From a bacterium (GTDB lineage: Bacteria; Bdellovibrionota_G; JALEGL01): a stretch of 64,000 nucleotides of DNA. Of the stretch, positions 44,065 to 52,889 are shown piece by piece (positions within the stretch are counted from its first letter, which is position 1; every line of letters starts with the position of its first letter). The stretch covers positions 303,434 through 367,433 of the forward strand of contig JALEGL010000014.1 in the NCBI GenBank assembly GCA_022763185.1, read 5' to 3'. A model generated the notes under the pieces. The model was not told where the DNA came from, did no database searches, and was given only the letters and a program-made list of their open reading frames with translations. A program made the position numbers and the translations under genes.

Positions 44065-44478
44065 ATGAAAAATACTGTCAAAATTATGATTATATGCATG
44101 GTTTTAACAGGGGGAACTGTGTTTGTTAAAGTAGCGAATAATGCATTCAAGCAACAAGCAAAACAATACAGCGTTAATCTAGAGCAAAAAAATAAAGAAA
44201 AACAAATGATCGCAATGGAAGCAGAAAAAGAAGCACAAGCAGCTTTAGATGCATACTATGATGAAGTTTATGAAGTGAAAGCACCCTCCAAAAAGTCAAA
44301 AAAAACGTTTGAATTTGATTCTCCAAATCATACTATTAAAGATGTTGATATTAAAGACATTGATTTAGCAAGTCTTAAAACGGATGACTTTAAAAGTAAG
44401 TTTGCAACCCAAGATTCAGATGTTCATTTACGTTTATGGAAAAAGAATCCTAAAGAATTTTCAAATAATAAAATTTAA
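44065..44478 (+). CDS. small exported or membrane-anchored protein of unknown function
   Basis: A 137-residue protein with an N-terminal hydrophobic helix (VKIMIICMVLTGGTVFV), probably an uncleaved anchor or signal, then a charged helical region (EQKNKEKQMIAMEAEKEAQAALDAYYDEVYEV) and a basic/acidic C-terminal part. There is no recognisable family. No ribosome binding site is visible. ATG 44065 begins close to the predicted sigma-54 transcription start; in-frame ATGs at 44086 and 44098 are alternatives. Confidence 0.55.
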   Translation: MKNTVKIMIICMVLTGGTVFVKVANNAFKQQAKQYSVNLEQKNKEKQMIAMEAEKEAQAALDAYYDEVYEVKAPSKKSKKTFEFDSPNHTIKDVDIKDIDLASLKTDDFKSKFATQDSDVHLRLWKKNPKEFSNNKI

Positions 44479-44543
44479 AGCTATTTTTGTTATAGAGGGT
44501 TAAGATAACTCTACTCATGAGTATTGATGAATAAAAGTAGTAG

Positions 44544-46193
44544 CTAATAGAGATATTCTTCAATGGAAAAAAAATCAGAAATGGCTTTGATTAGAGGTCT
44601 GCAACTTTCCTTGTTTAAGGCGCTGATACCAATTGCATCATACTGTTGGCAAATTTCATTTGCATGATTAGGTTCAAGTAAGTCTATTTTATTAAAAACC
44701 AAGAGTTTTTTGATGTTTTGGCAATCCAGTTCCGTTAAAATTTGGTCTACAATTTCTATATGGTCATGAAAAGCAGGGTTAGAGATATCCAATACATGTA
44801 AAAGCAACTGCGCATCTTGAATTTCTTCTAAGGTTGCTTTAAAGGCTTGCATTAAGTCTTTGGGCAAGTTTCTGATAAAACCTACCGTATCGGTTAAAAT
44901 GACTTCTTTTTCTTGAGGAAATCGCAGGCGTTTAGAGAAGGGATCTAGAGTTGCAAACAGTTTATCTTCTGCCATGGCTTTGGCTTGCGTTAAGGTGTTG
45001 AATAAGGTTGACTTACCAGCATTGGTGTAGCCTAAAATAGAGACAATGGGCACTTGATTTCTTATTCTTGATTTGCGTTTTTCAAGACGTTTTTTTTCAA
45101 GTTGTTTAAGTTTTTTTTCCAAACGATTAATTTTATCGCGCGCTCGTCGAGTATGAACTTCCAGCTTGGTTTCACCAGGACCCCGGCCACCAATACCACC
45201 AGTTAACCGGGATAAATGAGTTTCTCTTTCACGCAAACGGGGAAGCATGTATTTGAGTTGAGCAAGTTCAACTTGTAATTTACCATCATGGCTTTGAGCA
45301 CGCTTGGCAAAAATATCTAAAATCAACTGGGTTCTATCAATGACTTTTAAATCCGTAAGTTTGCCAATATTACTCAGCTGCGTAGGGCTAAGATCCTGTA
45401 AGAAAACCAAATAATCTACTTCTTTGAATAAAGCGTCTTCAGCAATGTTTAACAGCTTGCCTTGACCAAAAAAAGACTTTACATCAGGTTTGTCACGACG
45501 TTGGATGGCTTGATCTACTACGATTAAGCCTGCAGTTTTGCAGAGTTCTAGGAGTTCAGCATAATCTTGTTCAAAAAATAAATTTTTAGGATTTTTGATT
45601 GCACATATGATGGCTTGGTTATCTGGGCGTAAATCTTCTGAAGCTTGAGTATTGGATAAAATTTCTTTTTCCAGGTCAACGCTAAATTGGTAAGCATCAA
45701 AATAATCATGAATGTCGAAAGGCTCAAGACTGAGTGTTGCTTGAGTATACTTTGGGTTTGGATGTAAGTAAGATAGATTGCATGGGCCATATTCAAAGTG
45801 GTTTTTTTGTTTTTGAACATGAACTTTACAAATATAATCCAAACGTTTAATCAAAAGCGTGTTGGTGTTTTTTTGAGTGAGTTTATTTGAAAATGGCGAG
45901 ACAATGAACATTTTCATGCCGCTTAGCCTTATCAAACCTTGGCGAAACCGTTGTAACTCTGGGAAATTAACATCTTTTGAATTACCAATACTGATGGCTA
46001 TGACTTCACCAGAACGATTTTGTATAGCAGCGATATGAATATTTAAGCTGATTGCTATATCTGATAGTGAACTTAAAGTTGTTTTTGCAATTAAATCTTG
46101 TCGCTTAAATTTATAACGTAGGATTTTTTGCAGCTCTTTTTTATAATGGCTTTTTAAATGCTGCGATTGTCCTAAAATGGGAAGGTTTTTCAT
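44544..46193 (-). CDS. hflX: ribosome-associated GTPase HflX, long form
   Basis: GTPase that binds the 50S subunit and splits stalled ribosomes. It has 549 residues, where E. coli HflX has about 426; the extra ~150 residues are at the N-terminus (about 1-175). The classic HflX core starts near residue 190 (AIICAIKNPKNL), with the GLIVVDQAIQRRDKPDVKSFFGQGKL region, the GGRGPGETKLE motif, the G1 loop GYTNAGKSTL, and DTVGFIRNLPKDL. The NKID motif is NKIDLL. Long forms are common in delta-type proteobacteria. It ends the scpA/scpB/rluB operon. Confidence 0.9.
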   Translation of the reverse strand: MKNLPILGQSQHLKSHYKKELQKILRYKFKRQDLIAKTTLSSLSDIAISLNIHIAAIQNRSGEVIAISIGNSKDVNFPELQRFRQGLIRLSGMKMFIVSPFSNKLTQKNTNTLLIKRLDYICKVHVQKQKNHFEYGPCNLSYLHPNPKYTQATLSLEPFDIHDYFDAYQFSVDLEKEILSNTQASEDLRPDNQAIICAIKNPKNLFFEQDYAELLELCKTAGLIVVDQAIQRRDKPDVKSFFGQGKLLNIAEDALFKEVDYLVFLQDLSPTQLSNIGKLTDLKVIDRTQLILDIFAKRAQSHDGKLQVELAQLKYMLPRLRERETHLSRLTGGIGGRGPGETKLEVHTRRARDKINRLEKKLKQLEKKRLEKRKSRIRNQVPIVSILGYTNAGKSTLFNTLTQAKAMAEDKLFATLDPFSKRLRFPQEKEVILTDTVGFIRNLPKDLMQAFKATLEEIQDAQLLLHVLDISNPAFHDHIEIVDQILTELDCQNIKKLLVFNKIDLLEPNHANEICQQYDAIGISALNKESCRPLIKAISDFFSIEEYLY

Positions 46194-46205
46194 AGATAAG
46201 AACGG

Positions 46206-46967
46206 CTATTTTTTTAAAAGCGTTTGTGCAGTAGCATAAGGAATTTCTTGAAATTGTCCGGGTTTAAGTTTGCCAAGCTTAAAAATTGAAAATTGAATAC
46301 GTAAAATTTTTAAAACATGAAAGCCTAACTTTAACCACATGCGTTTTATTTGGTGGTTGCGACCTTCTTTTAAAGCCATTTCATACCAGGAGTTGCTTTT
46401 GGTTTTTTTAAGAAACTTGATGCCGTAGGCTTTAGCCATACCGTCTTCAAGCTTTACGCCATTACTAAGCTTTTTCATGTCCTCTGGAGTGGGAACACCT
46501 TTGACTTTGACCTGATAGGTCTTTTTTTTACCAAAACGTGGATGCATCATTTGATGCACAAACTCACCATCATTGCTTAAAAGTACCAGACCTTCAGCAT
46601 CATAGTCTAATCGCCCGGCAGGGACCAATTTTATATCACTGAGTTCTTGAATAAAGTCTCCAAGGCAAGGACGTTTTTCAGGGTCACTTAATGTTGAGAC
46701 TACGTTTTTTGGTTTGTAGAACATGTAATACTTTAGTTTATGTGCATCTAGGTCAAGAGGAACATGATCAATTTCAATATCTTTTTCATCCGGACTCACT
46801 TTAAATCCCAGCTCTTTAATGGTTTTGCCAGCGACTTTGATTCGTCCAGTTTCAATATACTGATCTACCTGCCTTCTGGACAAAACACCTTTTTGCGATA
46901 AAAACTTATTGAGTCGTACTTGATCTTGGTCTTTAGTTGATTTTTTTTTATTGGATTTAGAGCTCAT
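46206..46967 (-). CDS. rluB: RsuA/RluB-family pseudouridine synthase
   Basis: S4-domain pseudouridine synthase of 253 residues modifying 23S rRNA (RluB-type, by position next to scpB and by sequence). The S4 domain (VRLNKFLSQKGVLSRRQVDQYI) precedes the catalytic segment VPAGRLDYDAEGLVLLSNDGE, with the catalytic aspartate, and the EGRNHQIKRM motif. The start overlaps the end of scpB by 11 bases. Confidence 0.88.
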   Translation of the reverse strand: MSSKSNKKKSTKDQDQVRLNKFLSQKGVLSRRQVDQYIETGRIKVAGKTIKELGFKVSPDEKDIEIDHVPLDLDAHKLKYYMFYKPKNVVSTLSDPEKRPCLGDFIQELSDIKLVPAGRLDYDAEGLVLLSNDGEFVHQMMHPRFGKKKTYQVKVKGVPTPEDMKKLSNGVKLEDGMAKAYGIKFLKKTKSNSWYEMALKEGRNHQIKRMWLKLGFHVLKILRIQFSIFKLGKLKPGQFQEIPYATAQTLLKK

Positions 46968-47823
46968 GGTTGTTCTGATCTGTGCCTTCTTGATTGGTTT
47001 GATTGACTGTAGGGGGAATCTCTTCTGTTAACAACTCATTTTCTTCACTTATACCTGGTGTGATAGAGCCATTGTCTTCTGATTCAGGTGAATCATCTTG
47101 AATGTCTTGGGCACTGACAGACTTAGGAAGCAATTTTTCTAATTTTTCTAAACTCTCTTCACCCAGTTCAGTATACTCTGTTAATGATGGCAAGTCTGAT
47201 AGGTTATCCAGTTGAAAGAATTCAAGAAAATCTGCCGTGGTTCCATAAATCAATGGATTTCCTGCTTCTTCACGTTTTCCCAGAATTTTGATTAGGTTGC
47301 GGTCCAGCAAAGTTCGTAACATATGGCCAGAGTCTACACCTCTGATTTCATCAACTTCAGGGCGTGTGATCGGTTGTCTATAGGCAACAATGGATAAAGT
47401 TTCTAAATTACCTCGACTCAAACGCACGGGTTTTGTTTCATGCAAACGTAGAAGATACTCACTATTGTTAGGGTGAGTTCGAAACTGGTAACCTTGATTG
47501 ATTTTGTGCAATTCAAAACCGGCGCCTTTATGTTTTTCACATAAGGCTTCTAAACGTAAGTCAATTTGTTCAGGGTTGATTTCACGTAAAATTTCATGGA
47601 TGTTTTTTTTCTGAACGGGTTTTTCAGAAACAAACAAAAGGGATTCAATGATGGAGTCTAAGGTTTCATCATCCATGTCTTGATAGCTGAAGCTTTCTTG
47701 ATCTTCATCTGTTTGAGACTCAGTTTTTACTTCAAGAGCTTTGTCCTGTTCATTAGCTCGTGGACTCTCTTCCATTGTGTTTTCTTCTATTGTTTCTTCT
47801 TGGCTTTGAGTTTCATCCAACAT
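46957..47823 (-). CDS. scpB: segregation and condensation protein B
   Basis: Winged-helix subunit of the SMC-ScpAB condensin complex. The core runs from DETLDSIIESLLFVSEKPVQKKNI through VRLSRGNLETLSIVAYRQPITRPEVDEIRGV to FLEFFQLDNLSDLPSL. The protein has an acidic extension of about 55 residues at the N-terminus and about 60 at the C-terminus, unusual for ScpB. The ATG at 47823 is chosen over 47856 because GGAG lies nine bases before it. It overlaps scpA by 11 bases. Confidence 0.88.
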   Translation of the reverse strand: MLDETQSQEETIEENTMEESPRANEQDKALEVKTESQTDEDQESFSYQDMDDETLDSIIESLLFVSEKPVQKKNIHEILREINPEQIDLRLEALCEKHKGAGFELHKINQGYQFRTHPNNSEYLLRLHETKPVRLSRGNLETLSIVAYRQPITRPEVDEIRGVDSGHMLRTLLDRNLIKILGKREEAGNPLIYGTTADFLEFFQLDNLSDLPSLTEYTELGEESLEKLEKLLPKSVSAQDIQDDSPESEDNGSITPGISEENELLTEEIPPTVNQTNQEGTDQNNHEL

Positions 47824-48691
47824 ATTCATCTTCTCCACTGTGTTTCCAGCCCTCAAAGAGCAATGGGGTTCCTATAATTTCAATATTTGAAAAAGTATTG
47901 GCTTGAAATACTTTTAATGCACCACGCTTGATCATGTCTAAAAGCGCTAAAAATGTAACCACAACCCGTAAACGGCTTTTGGCTTGTTTGAATAAGCTGT
48001 TAAACTGAACACTGCCTTCAGCTGAGCTTTGAATAGCTTTAGAAATAGTATCAATACACTCACTCAGGGCAATGGGTTCTAGCTCTACGGCATGATAACT
48101 GTTGTCACGCTCAATTTTTTTAAGGATTTTATAAAAAGCATCCACCAGTTTAAAAATACTGACCTGTGCCAGTTCACGCTCAGAACTGGGGACTTTAATT
48201 TTAATGCGTTGATTTTTGCGCGTAAAAACATCTCTGCCCAATTGATAGTAGGTATCCAGCTGTTGTGCGGCCTGTTTGTATTTTTGATACTCAAGCAAGC
48301 GTCTGACCAGCTCTTCACGGGGGTCAACACCTTCGTCTTCATCATCATCCTGATTTTTTTCTACCGGAATCAACATTTTTGATTTAATGTGAGCTAAGGA
48401 GGCGGCCATCAATAAGAACTCTCCGGCAATATCCAAGTTTAACTCTTCCATCACTTCAATGTATTCAAGATATTGTTTGGTGATATAGGCAATGGGAATA
48501 TTATAAATATCCAGCTCATTTTCTTTAATGAGGTGTAAAAGTAAGTCTAAAGGTCCTTCAAAAATATCCAAGTGCACCTGGTAAGCGCTCATGATACTGT
48601 TAAAGTCTTGATACTTTTCCAGTAAAATTTGCTTTGTACTGCTGGCTTCTGCTGTTTCTACAGAGTTGAGGGTTGAGTTTTCTTGACTCAT
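47813..48691 (-). CDS. scpA: segregation and condensation protein A
   Basis: Kleisin subunit of the bacterial SMC complex (292 residues). Typical features are the N-terminal VHLDIFEGPLDLLLHLIKENELDIYNIPI, the LLMAASLAHIKSKMLIP helix, and the C-terminal winged helix (RVVVTFLALLDMIKRGALKVFQ). It bridges SMC heads and binds ScpB. The stop overlaps scpB, and the start overlaps trpS by four bases, so trpS, scpA, scpB, rluB and hflX form one operon. The smc gene itself is 8 kb further on, on the other strand. Confidence 0.9.
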   Translation of the reverse strand: MSQENSTLNSVETAEASSTKQILLEKYQDFNSIMSAYQVHLDIFEGPLDLLLHLIKENELDIYNIPIAYITKQYLEYIEVMEELNLDIAGEFLLMAASLAHIKSKMLIPVEKNQDDDEDEGVDPREELVRRLLEYQKYKQAAQQLDTYYQLGRDVFTRKNQRIKIKVPSSERELAQVSIFKLVDAFYKILKKIERDNSYHAVELEPIALSECIDTISKAIQSSAEGSVQFNSLFKQAKSRLRVVVTFLALLDMIKRGALKVFQANTFSNIEIIGTPLLFEGWKHSGEDEYVG

Positions 48692-49665
48692 ATTAGTTTC
48701 AAGGCCTCTTTGACTTGGTTCATGGTGTTTTGAGCTATACTTAAAGCTTTATTTTTTCCATGCTCCCAAATTTCTTTCAATTCATTGGGTTTTTGTTCAA
48801 GTTTATGTTGTTTGTCCCAAATGGGTTCTAAGGTTTCATACAAGTTGGGCAACAACATTTTTTTACAATCCACACAGCCTATTGAGGCATTTCTGCATGC
48901 TTTTTGAACTTCTTTTTGTGTATCTTGAGATGAAAAAATCGTATGGAGAGGGTAAAAGTGACACTCCTCAGGTCTGCCAGGATCTGTGCGTTTTACTCTT
49001 TGAGTATCTGTGATGCTGGACCTGATTTTTTTCTCAACCACTTCTTTTGAGTCACTGAGGTAAATAGAGTTGTTGTAAGATTTGGACATTTTACGTCCAT
49101 CTGTTCCAGAAAGCTTGGGGGTGTGGGTCAGTAAGGTTTGTGGTTCTGGAAAAACATCACCGTAAAAGTGATTGAAGCGACGGACAATTTCACGACTGAG
49201 CTCAACATGAGGTGTTTGATCTTGTCCAACGGGCACAGCGTCTCCCTTGTATAATGAAATATCCGCTGTTTGCATTACGGGATAAGCAAAAAAACCCAGT
49301 TGAGCCAAGTCTTTATCTTTTATTTCATTGCGTTGTTCTTTAAAGGTAGGGTTTCTTTCTAACCATCCTAAAGGTGTGATCATGGAAAAATAAGTAAACA
49401 GCTCCGTATGTTGAGGAACTGAACTTTGGCAAAAAAGAGTAGCTTTGTTGGGATCAATGCCACAGGCCAACCAATCTCTGAGCATGTCCATGGATATTTG
49501 CTGTATGTCACCAGGTGAGGCATAGTTTGAAGTAAGAGCATGTAAGTCTGCGGAAAAAAAGAAACTTTCATGTTCTTTTTGTAAAGAAATCCAATTTTTT
49601 ATTGCTCCAACATAGTGCCCCAAATGCAAAGGGCCAGTAGGGCGCATACCACTAACTACTCTCAT
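48688..49665 (-). CDS. trpS: tryptophanyl-tRNA synthetase
   Basis: Class I aminoacyl-tRNA synthetase charging tRNA-Trp (325 residues, normal length). The HIGH-type motif is PTGPLHLGHYVG near residue 9; the KMSKS motif is DGRKMSKSYNN near residue 190; and the Rossmann segment is VPVGQDQTPHVEL. It is the first gene of the scpA/scpB operon, a layout known in several proteobacterial groups. Confidence 0.95.
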   Translation of the reverse strand: MRVVSGMRPTGPLHLGHYVGAIKNWISLQKEHESFFFSADLHALTSNYASPGDIQQISMDMLRDWLACGIDPNKATLFCQSSVPQHTELFTYFSMITPLGWLERNPTFKEQRNEIKDKDLAQLGFFAYPVMQTADISLYKGDAVPVGQDQTPHVELSREIVRRFNHFYGDVFPEPQTLLTHTPKLSGTDGRKMSKSYNNSIYLSDSKEVVEKKIRSSITDTQRVKRTDPGRPEECHFYPLHTIFSSQDTQKEVQKACRNASIGCVDCKKMLLPNLYETLEPIWDKQHKLEQKPNELKEIWEHGKNKALSIAQNTMNQVKEALKLI

Positions 49666-49738
49666 ACCAAACTAGCTTACCTACAAGAGAGCCTGTACCG
49701 TGTCAATGGATAATGTACTTGTCAGTCTTTTATACTAT

Positions 49739-50656
49739 CTAAACAGAGTTATTTCTTGGATGCTGTTGTTTAAAGACTTTGTGCAATTGCTGCTTTTGAA
49801 TATGCGTATAAATTTGTGTGGTGCTTAGGCTGCTATGGCCTAACATTTTTTGAATGGATCGCAAGTCAGCTCCTTGCGCCAAAAGATGACTGGCAAAACT
49901 ATGCCTTAAAGTGTGAGGAGATATATTGCCCAAACCCGGAATTTTTTGACTGTGTTTTTTGATCATATGCCAGATCATTTGGCGGCTTAATGCATTTCCT
50001 CGGTTATTAACAAAAATATAGGCTGAGGATGATTTTTTTAAATACAAGGGTCGAGCCTCTTTAAAATAATGTTCTATACTTTCTATGGCTTGAGGGTGGA
50101 TAGGCACCAAGCGTTCTTTATGGCCTTTGCCTAAGACCTTAATGATATGTTGATGGATATCTAAATCTTGAGTTTTTAAGTTGATGATTTCAGATACGCG
50201 CAAACCGCAAGCGTAAAATAGTTCAAGAATACATTTGTTGCGTAAATCTTGTTTTTTATTCAAGTTAAAGTGCTCAGAGCTCAACAGGGCATCAATGTTT
50301 TCTTGTGAAATGACTTTAGGTAAGGTCAATTGCTTTTTAGGCAAAGATAAATGCCAAACGCTGTCAATGGTGCTGTTGTAATTTTGACTCATGAACTTTG
50401 CCAATGAACGTAAACATGAAATCTTGCGCGCAATACTACTATTTTTATAGTTTTTATCGCTCAGGTGTTTTAGGTAATGCTGCAGTTGCAGCAAACTAAG
50501 GCTTTGTAAGTTTTTGGCATGCTCTATTTGAAAGTAATTAAGAATAGATTTTAGGTCATTGTCATAGGAATCGATGGTTTGTTCAGAGTAGTCTTTTTCA
50601 ATGCGCAAGTGTTCTAAAAAATGCTCAATAAGGTCCTGACTGGATAAATTATGCAT
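49739..50656 (-). CDS. tyrosine recombinase of the XerC/XerD type
   Basis: Site-specific tyrosine recombinase of 305 residues, the size of XerC/XerD. The N-terminal SAM-like domain (IEHFLEHLRIEKDYSEQTIDSY) and catalytic domain are both complete: arginine in ACGLRVSEIINL, HTLRHSFASHLL (H-x-x-R), and GHSSLSTTQIYTHI with the nucleophile tyrosine. The likely start is ATG 50656, four bases after the FHA-GGDEF stop; a longer form from 50722 would overlap that gene. It is chromosome dimer resolution machinery rather than a phage integrase. XerC versus XerD cannot be decided here. Confidence 0.85.
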   Translation of the reverse strand: MHNLSSQDLIEHFLEHLRIEKDYSEQTIDSYDNDLKSILNYFQIEHAKNLQSLSLLQLQHYLKHLSDKNYKNSSIARKISCLRSLAKFMSQNYNSTIDSVWHLSLPKKQLTLPKVISQENIDALLSSEHFNLNKKQDLRNKCILELFYACGLRVSEIINLKTQDLDIHQHIIKVLGKGHKERLVPIHPQAIESIEHYFKEARPLYLKKSSSAYIFVNNRGNALSRQMIWHMIKKHSQKIPGLGNISPHTLRHSFASHLLAQGADLRSIQKMLGHSSLSTTQIYTHIQKQQLHKVFKQQHPRNNSV

Positions 50657-50660
50657 TGTG

Positions 50661-51566
50661 TTATTCAAAGTAAACTTTATTGCGACCAGCCCTTTTTGCT
50701 TCATATAACAAGTGGTCTGCACCTCTTAAGAAATCTTCTTCAGATTGATAGTTTTTCCCTGTAAACGTTTCAACACCAATGCTGATGGTGATGCCAAGTT
50801 TTTGATCTTCGACTTTAATAGCAAGATCTGCAATATGGGATCTGATTTTTTCTGCAATTTGTATGGCACTTTCTTGCGGGGTATCCCTTAAGAGTAAGAC
50901 AAACTCTTCTCCACCGTAGCGGGCAAATAAATCTTCATGTCTTTTTATGGAGTCAATTTCTTCTGCTAACTTTTGCAAAATGAGGTCGCCGGTAACATGA
51001 CCGTGGGTATCATTAAATTTTTTAAAATGGTCAACATCAAAAATCATTAAGGATAGGGGACTTTGATGGCGCTTGGTATGACTGATTTCCATCTTTAAAC
51101 GGTCCATAAAGTACTTTTTATTGTAACAGCCGGTTAAAAAATCTTTATTGGCAGCTTTGTAGAGCTGTTCATTGTAGTTTTCTTCCAGCTCATCTAAAAA
51201 GTGGAACTTAAAGACAGTGATATTCCCCACTTGAATGCGATCTCCATCTTCTAGCAACTTATTTTTTGTGATGGCTTGACCGTTGACCAAGGTGCCATTG
51301 GTGCTTTCTAAATCTTCTATGATGATACCAGAAGGTAAAACCTTAATCACTGCGTGATTTCTTGAGACATCTTCATCATTTACGTAGATGTCACAAGCTT
51401 CGCTGCGGCCTATGCTTAATTCAGATTTTTGAATCGGAAATTTTTTACCAATATCCTGGCCTGTGATTACAACAAAGTAAGCCTTGAGACCACTGGTCTT
51501 TTTCAGTAAATCTTGAACGTCTTTGCGTACGGTTCGTTCATCCGTTTTTTCTACTTTGATTGCCAT
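50661..51566 (-). CDS. FHA-GGDEF diguanylate cyclase
   Basis: Signalling protein of 301 residues. A phosphothreonine-binding FHA domain (about 28-115: GRSEACDIYVNDEDVSRNHAV, STNGTLVNGQ) is fused to a GGDEF domain with the active site ARYGGEEFVLL. The inhibitory RxxD (RHED) lies five residues before GGEEF, so product inhibition by cyclic di-GMP is expected. It probably makes cyclic di-GMP in response to a Ser/Thr kinase target bound by the FHA domain. Such fusions are typical of delta-type proteobacteria. It sits just upstream of the Xer recombinase gene, four bases apart. Confidence 0.9.
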   Translation of the reverse strand: MAIKVEKTDERTVRKDVQDLLKKTSGLKAYFVVITGQDIGKKFPIQKSELSIGRSEACDIYVNDEDVSRNHAVIKVLPSGIIIEDLESTNGTLVNGQAITKNKLLEDGDRIQVGNITVFKFHFLDELEENYNEQLYKAANKDFLTGCYNKKYFMDRLKMEISHTKRHQSPLSLMIFDVDHFKKFNDTHGHVTGDLILQKLAEEIDSIKRHEDLFARYGGEEFVLLLRDTPQESAIQIAEKIRSHIADLAIKVEDQKLGITISIGVETFTGKNYQSEEDFLRGADHLLYEAKRAGRNKVYFE

Positions 51567-51636
51567 CTTGATTTTTTAGTTTAACAAGCTTATGAAGCTT
51601 TGGTCAATGCATTGAATGAATATTTTTTACAAAGTT

Positions 51637-52050
51637 TTAAAACCATAGATCTTTAACTGTGCATTGGTCCATGGGCAAGTCTTTAAAGCTATGAAGGCCT
51701 TCAAAATGTCTTATGGATAGATGTTCTATCTGTTTAGGGTTATCTATGAGACGTATATTAACGGCTATTCGATATTTACCCAGGGCATTGGCTTGATTGC
51801 TCAACCAATAAGCCACGCAGCCGCATGTGGAACAGAAGTGAAAAGAGAGGACTTTATCACCTCTTTGATAGCTTTGTGTTTTTCCTTGTATCTTAATTGT
51901 GTCATTAAGATAGCCATAAGCCCATAGTACACCGTAACGGCTGCAAACTGTGCAGTTGCATGCTGTAATGTCCTCGGGCATAGCCTGGTGATGCCAGCTT
52001 ACTTTCTTACAATGGCAAGACCCCTTTAAAGTTAGAGTTTTATTCTGCAT
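51637..52050 (-). CDS. GFA-family protein (glutathione-dependent formaldehyde-activating-like)
   Basis: Zinc-binding fold protein of 137 residues in the GFA/CENP-V family. Cysteine sets are SCHCKKV, CNCTVCSRYGVLWAY and FHFCSTCGCVAYW, the usual two zinc sites. Substrate unknown; most members in bacteria are not proven to act on formaldehyde. It is a lone gene. Confidence 0.8.
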   Translation of the reverse strand: MQNKTLTLKGSCHCKKVSWHHQAMPEDITACNCTVCSRYGVLWAYGYLNDTIKIQGKTQSYQRGDKVLSFHFCSTCGCVAYWLSNQANALGKYRIAVNIRLIDNPKQIEHLSIRHFEGLHSFKDLPMDQCTVKDLWF

Positions 52051-52096
52051 AAAAAAAGTCTAGTGCTTGTGCTGGACTTTGTCTAGAAAGAGGAAG

Positions 52097-52777
52097 TTAT
52101 ATGTTAAAAACAGAATGTTTATAGGCCTGATACGTTGCATAAACTTTTTTGACGTATTTATTTACTTCTTGGCCCTGACAAAACCCAAAACGAGCTTTTT
52201 TATAATATTGTTTTTGTTCTAAAAGTAAAAATGCCTTTTTAACATGTTCCCAGCGATGTGGATTGAGTTTAAGCTTGATGGCCAAACGTTGCGCATCTCT
52301 TAAATGGCCCAAGCCGGCATTGTATGCTGCAAGCGTCATTTTAATTTGATCTTCATAGGTTTCCGCTTCGATCACGCGCATCCAGTTTTTAAAGTGTGCA
52401 GTTCCAGCTTTTAAATTGTCTTTTGGGTTAAAAGCATTTTTAACATTATATTCACGAGCGACAACAGGCATAATTTGCATCAGACCTTGTGCACCGACAG
52501 AGCTTTTGGCATTTTTTCTAAAGGATGACTCTACAAAGATAATGGATGCAATCAACTCTTCATCCATTTTAAAATGCTTAGCAGTATCCTCAATTAATTC
52601 CTGGTAGGGTAAGTTAACCGCAGCTTCTTTTAATTGTTGACTGGTTTCTATTACCAGTTGTTGACCTTTTTTAAGGTCTTTAACATTAATCGTATTGTTC
52701 TTATAGAAGTAGGCTAAAAGAAGCACTACCGCTATAACATTAAAACCAAAATATTTTCTACTTAATATAACAAACAT
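52097..52777 (-). CDS. lytic transglycosylase (SLT domain) with membrane anchor
   Basis: Lytic transglycosylase of 226 residues that cleaves the glycan strand. An N-terminal hydrophobic segment (FNVIAVVLLLAYFY) acts as an anchor or signal, followed by an SLT domain with catalytic glutamate in FVESSFRKNAKSSVGAQGLMQIMP and AAYNAGLGHLRDAQ. It has no LysM or other added domain. A candidate -24/-12 promoter sits at 52805-52821, and the leader carries AAAGGGA. It is divergent from an SH3-domain protein gene. Confidence 0.82.
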   Translation of the reverse strand: MFVILSRKYFGFNVIAVVLLLAYFYKNNTINVKDLKKGQQLVIETSQQLKEAAVNLPYQELIEDTAKHFKMDEELIASIIFVESSFRKNAKSSVGAQGLMQIMPVVAREYNVKNAFNPKDNLKAGTAHFKNWMRVIEAETYEDQIKMTLAAYNAGLGHLRDAQRLAIKLKLNPHRWEHVKKAFLLLEQKQYYKKARFGFCQGQEVNKYVKKVYATYQAYKHSVFNI

Positions 52778-52804
52778 CTTTTCATTTCCCTTTGCCCTAT
52801 ATAA

Positions 52805-52821
52805 TGCATGTCTTATGCCAA
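52805..52821 (-). promoter_or_regulatory. candidate sigma-54 promoter, weaker match
   Basis: Read on the minus strand: TTGGCATAAGACATGCA, with GG, ten bases and GC, and a perfect TTGGCAT half; the -12 half is ATGCA in place of TTGCA. It predicts a start near 52794 and a 17-base leader of the lytic transglycosylase gene. Confidence 0.4.
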
Positions 52822-52889
52822 AGTAAAATTAAAAAAATCCTTTATTTTTATATAGTTACATGGTTTAATGAAAGTAGGGTTGAGGTTTT

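Noticed and set aside
44493-44514. Hairpin (TAGAG/CTCTA) as terminator after the 44065 gene
   Set aside because: The stem has mismatches and there is no T-run.
49739-50656. Phage integrase
   Set aside because: Length, motifs and neighbours fit the XerC/XerD chromosomal recombinases; no attachment site or phage gene is seen.
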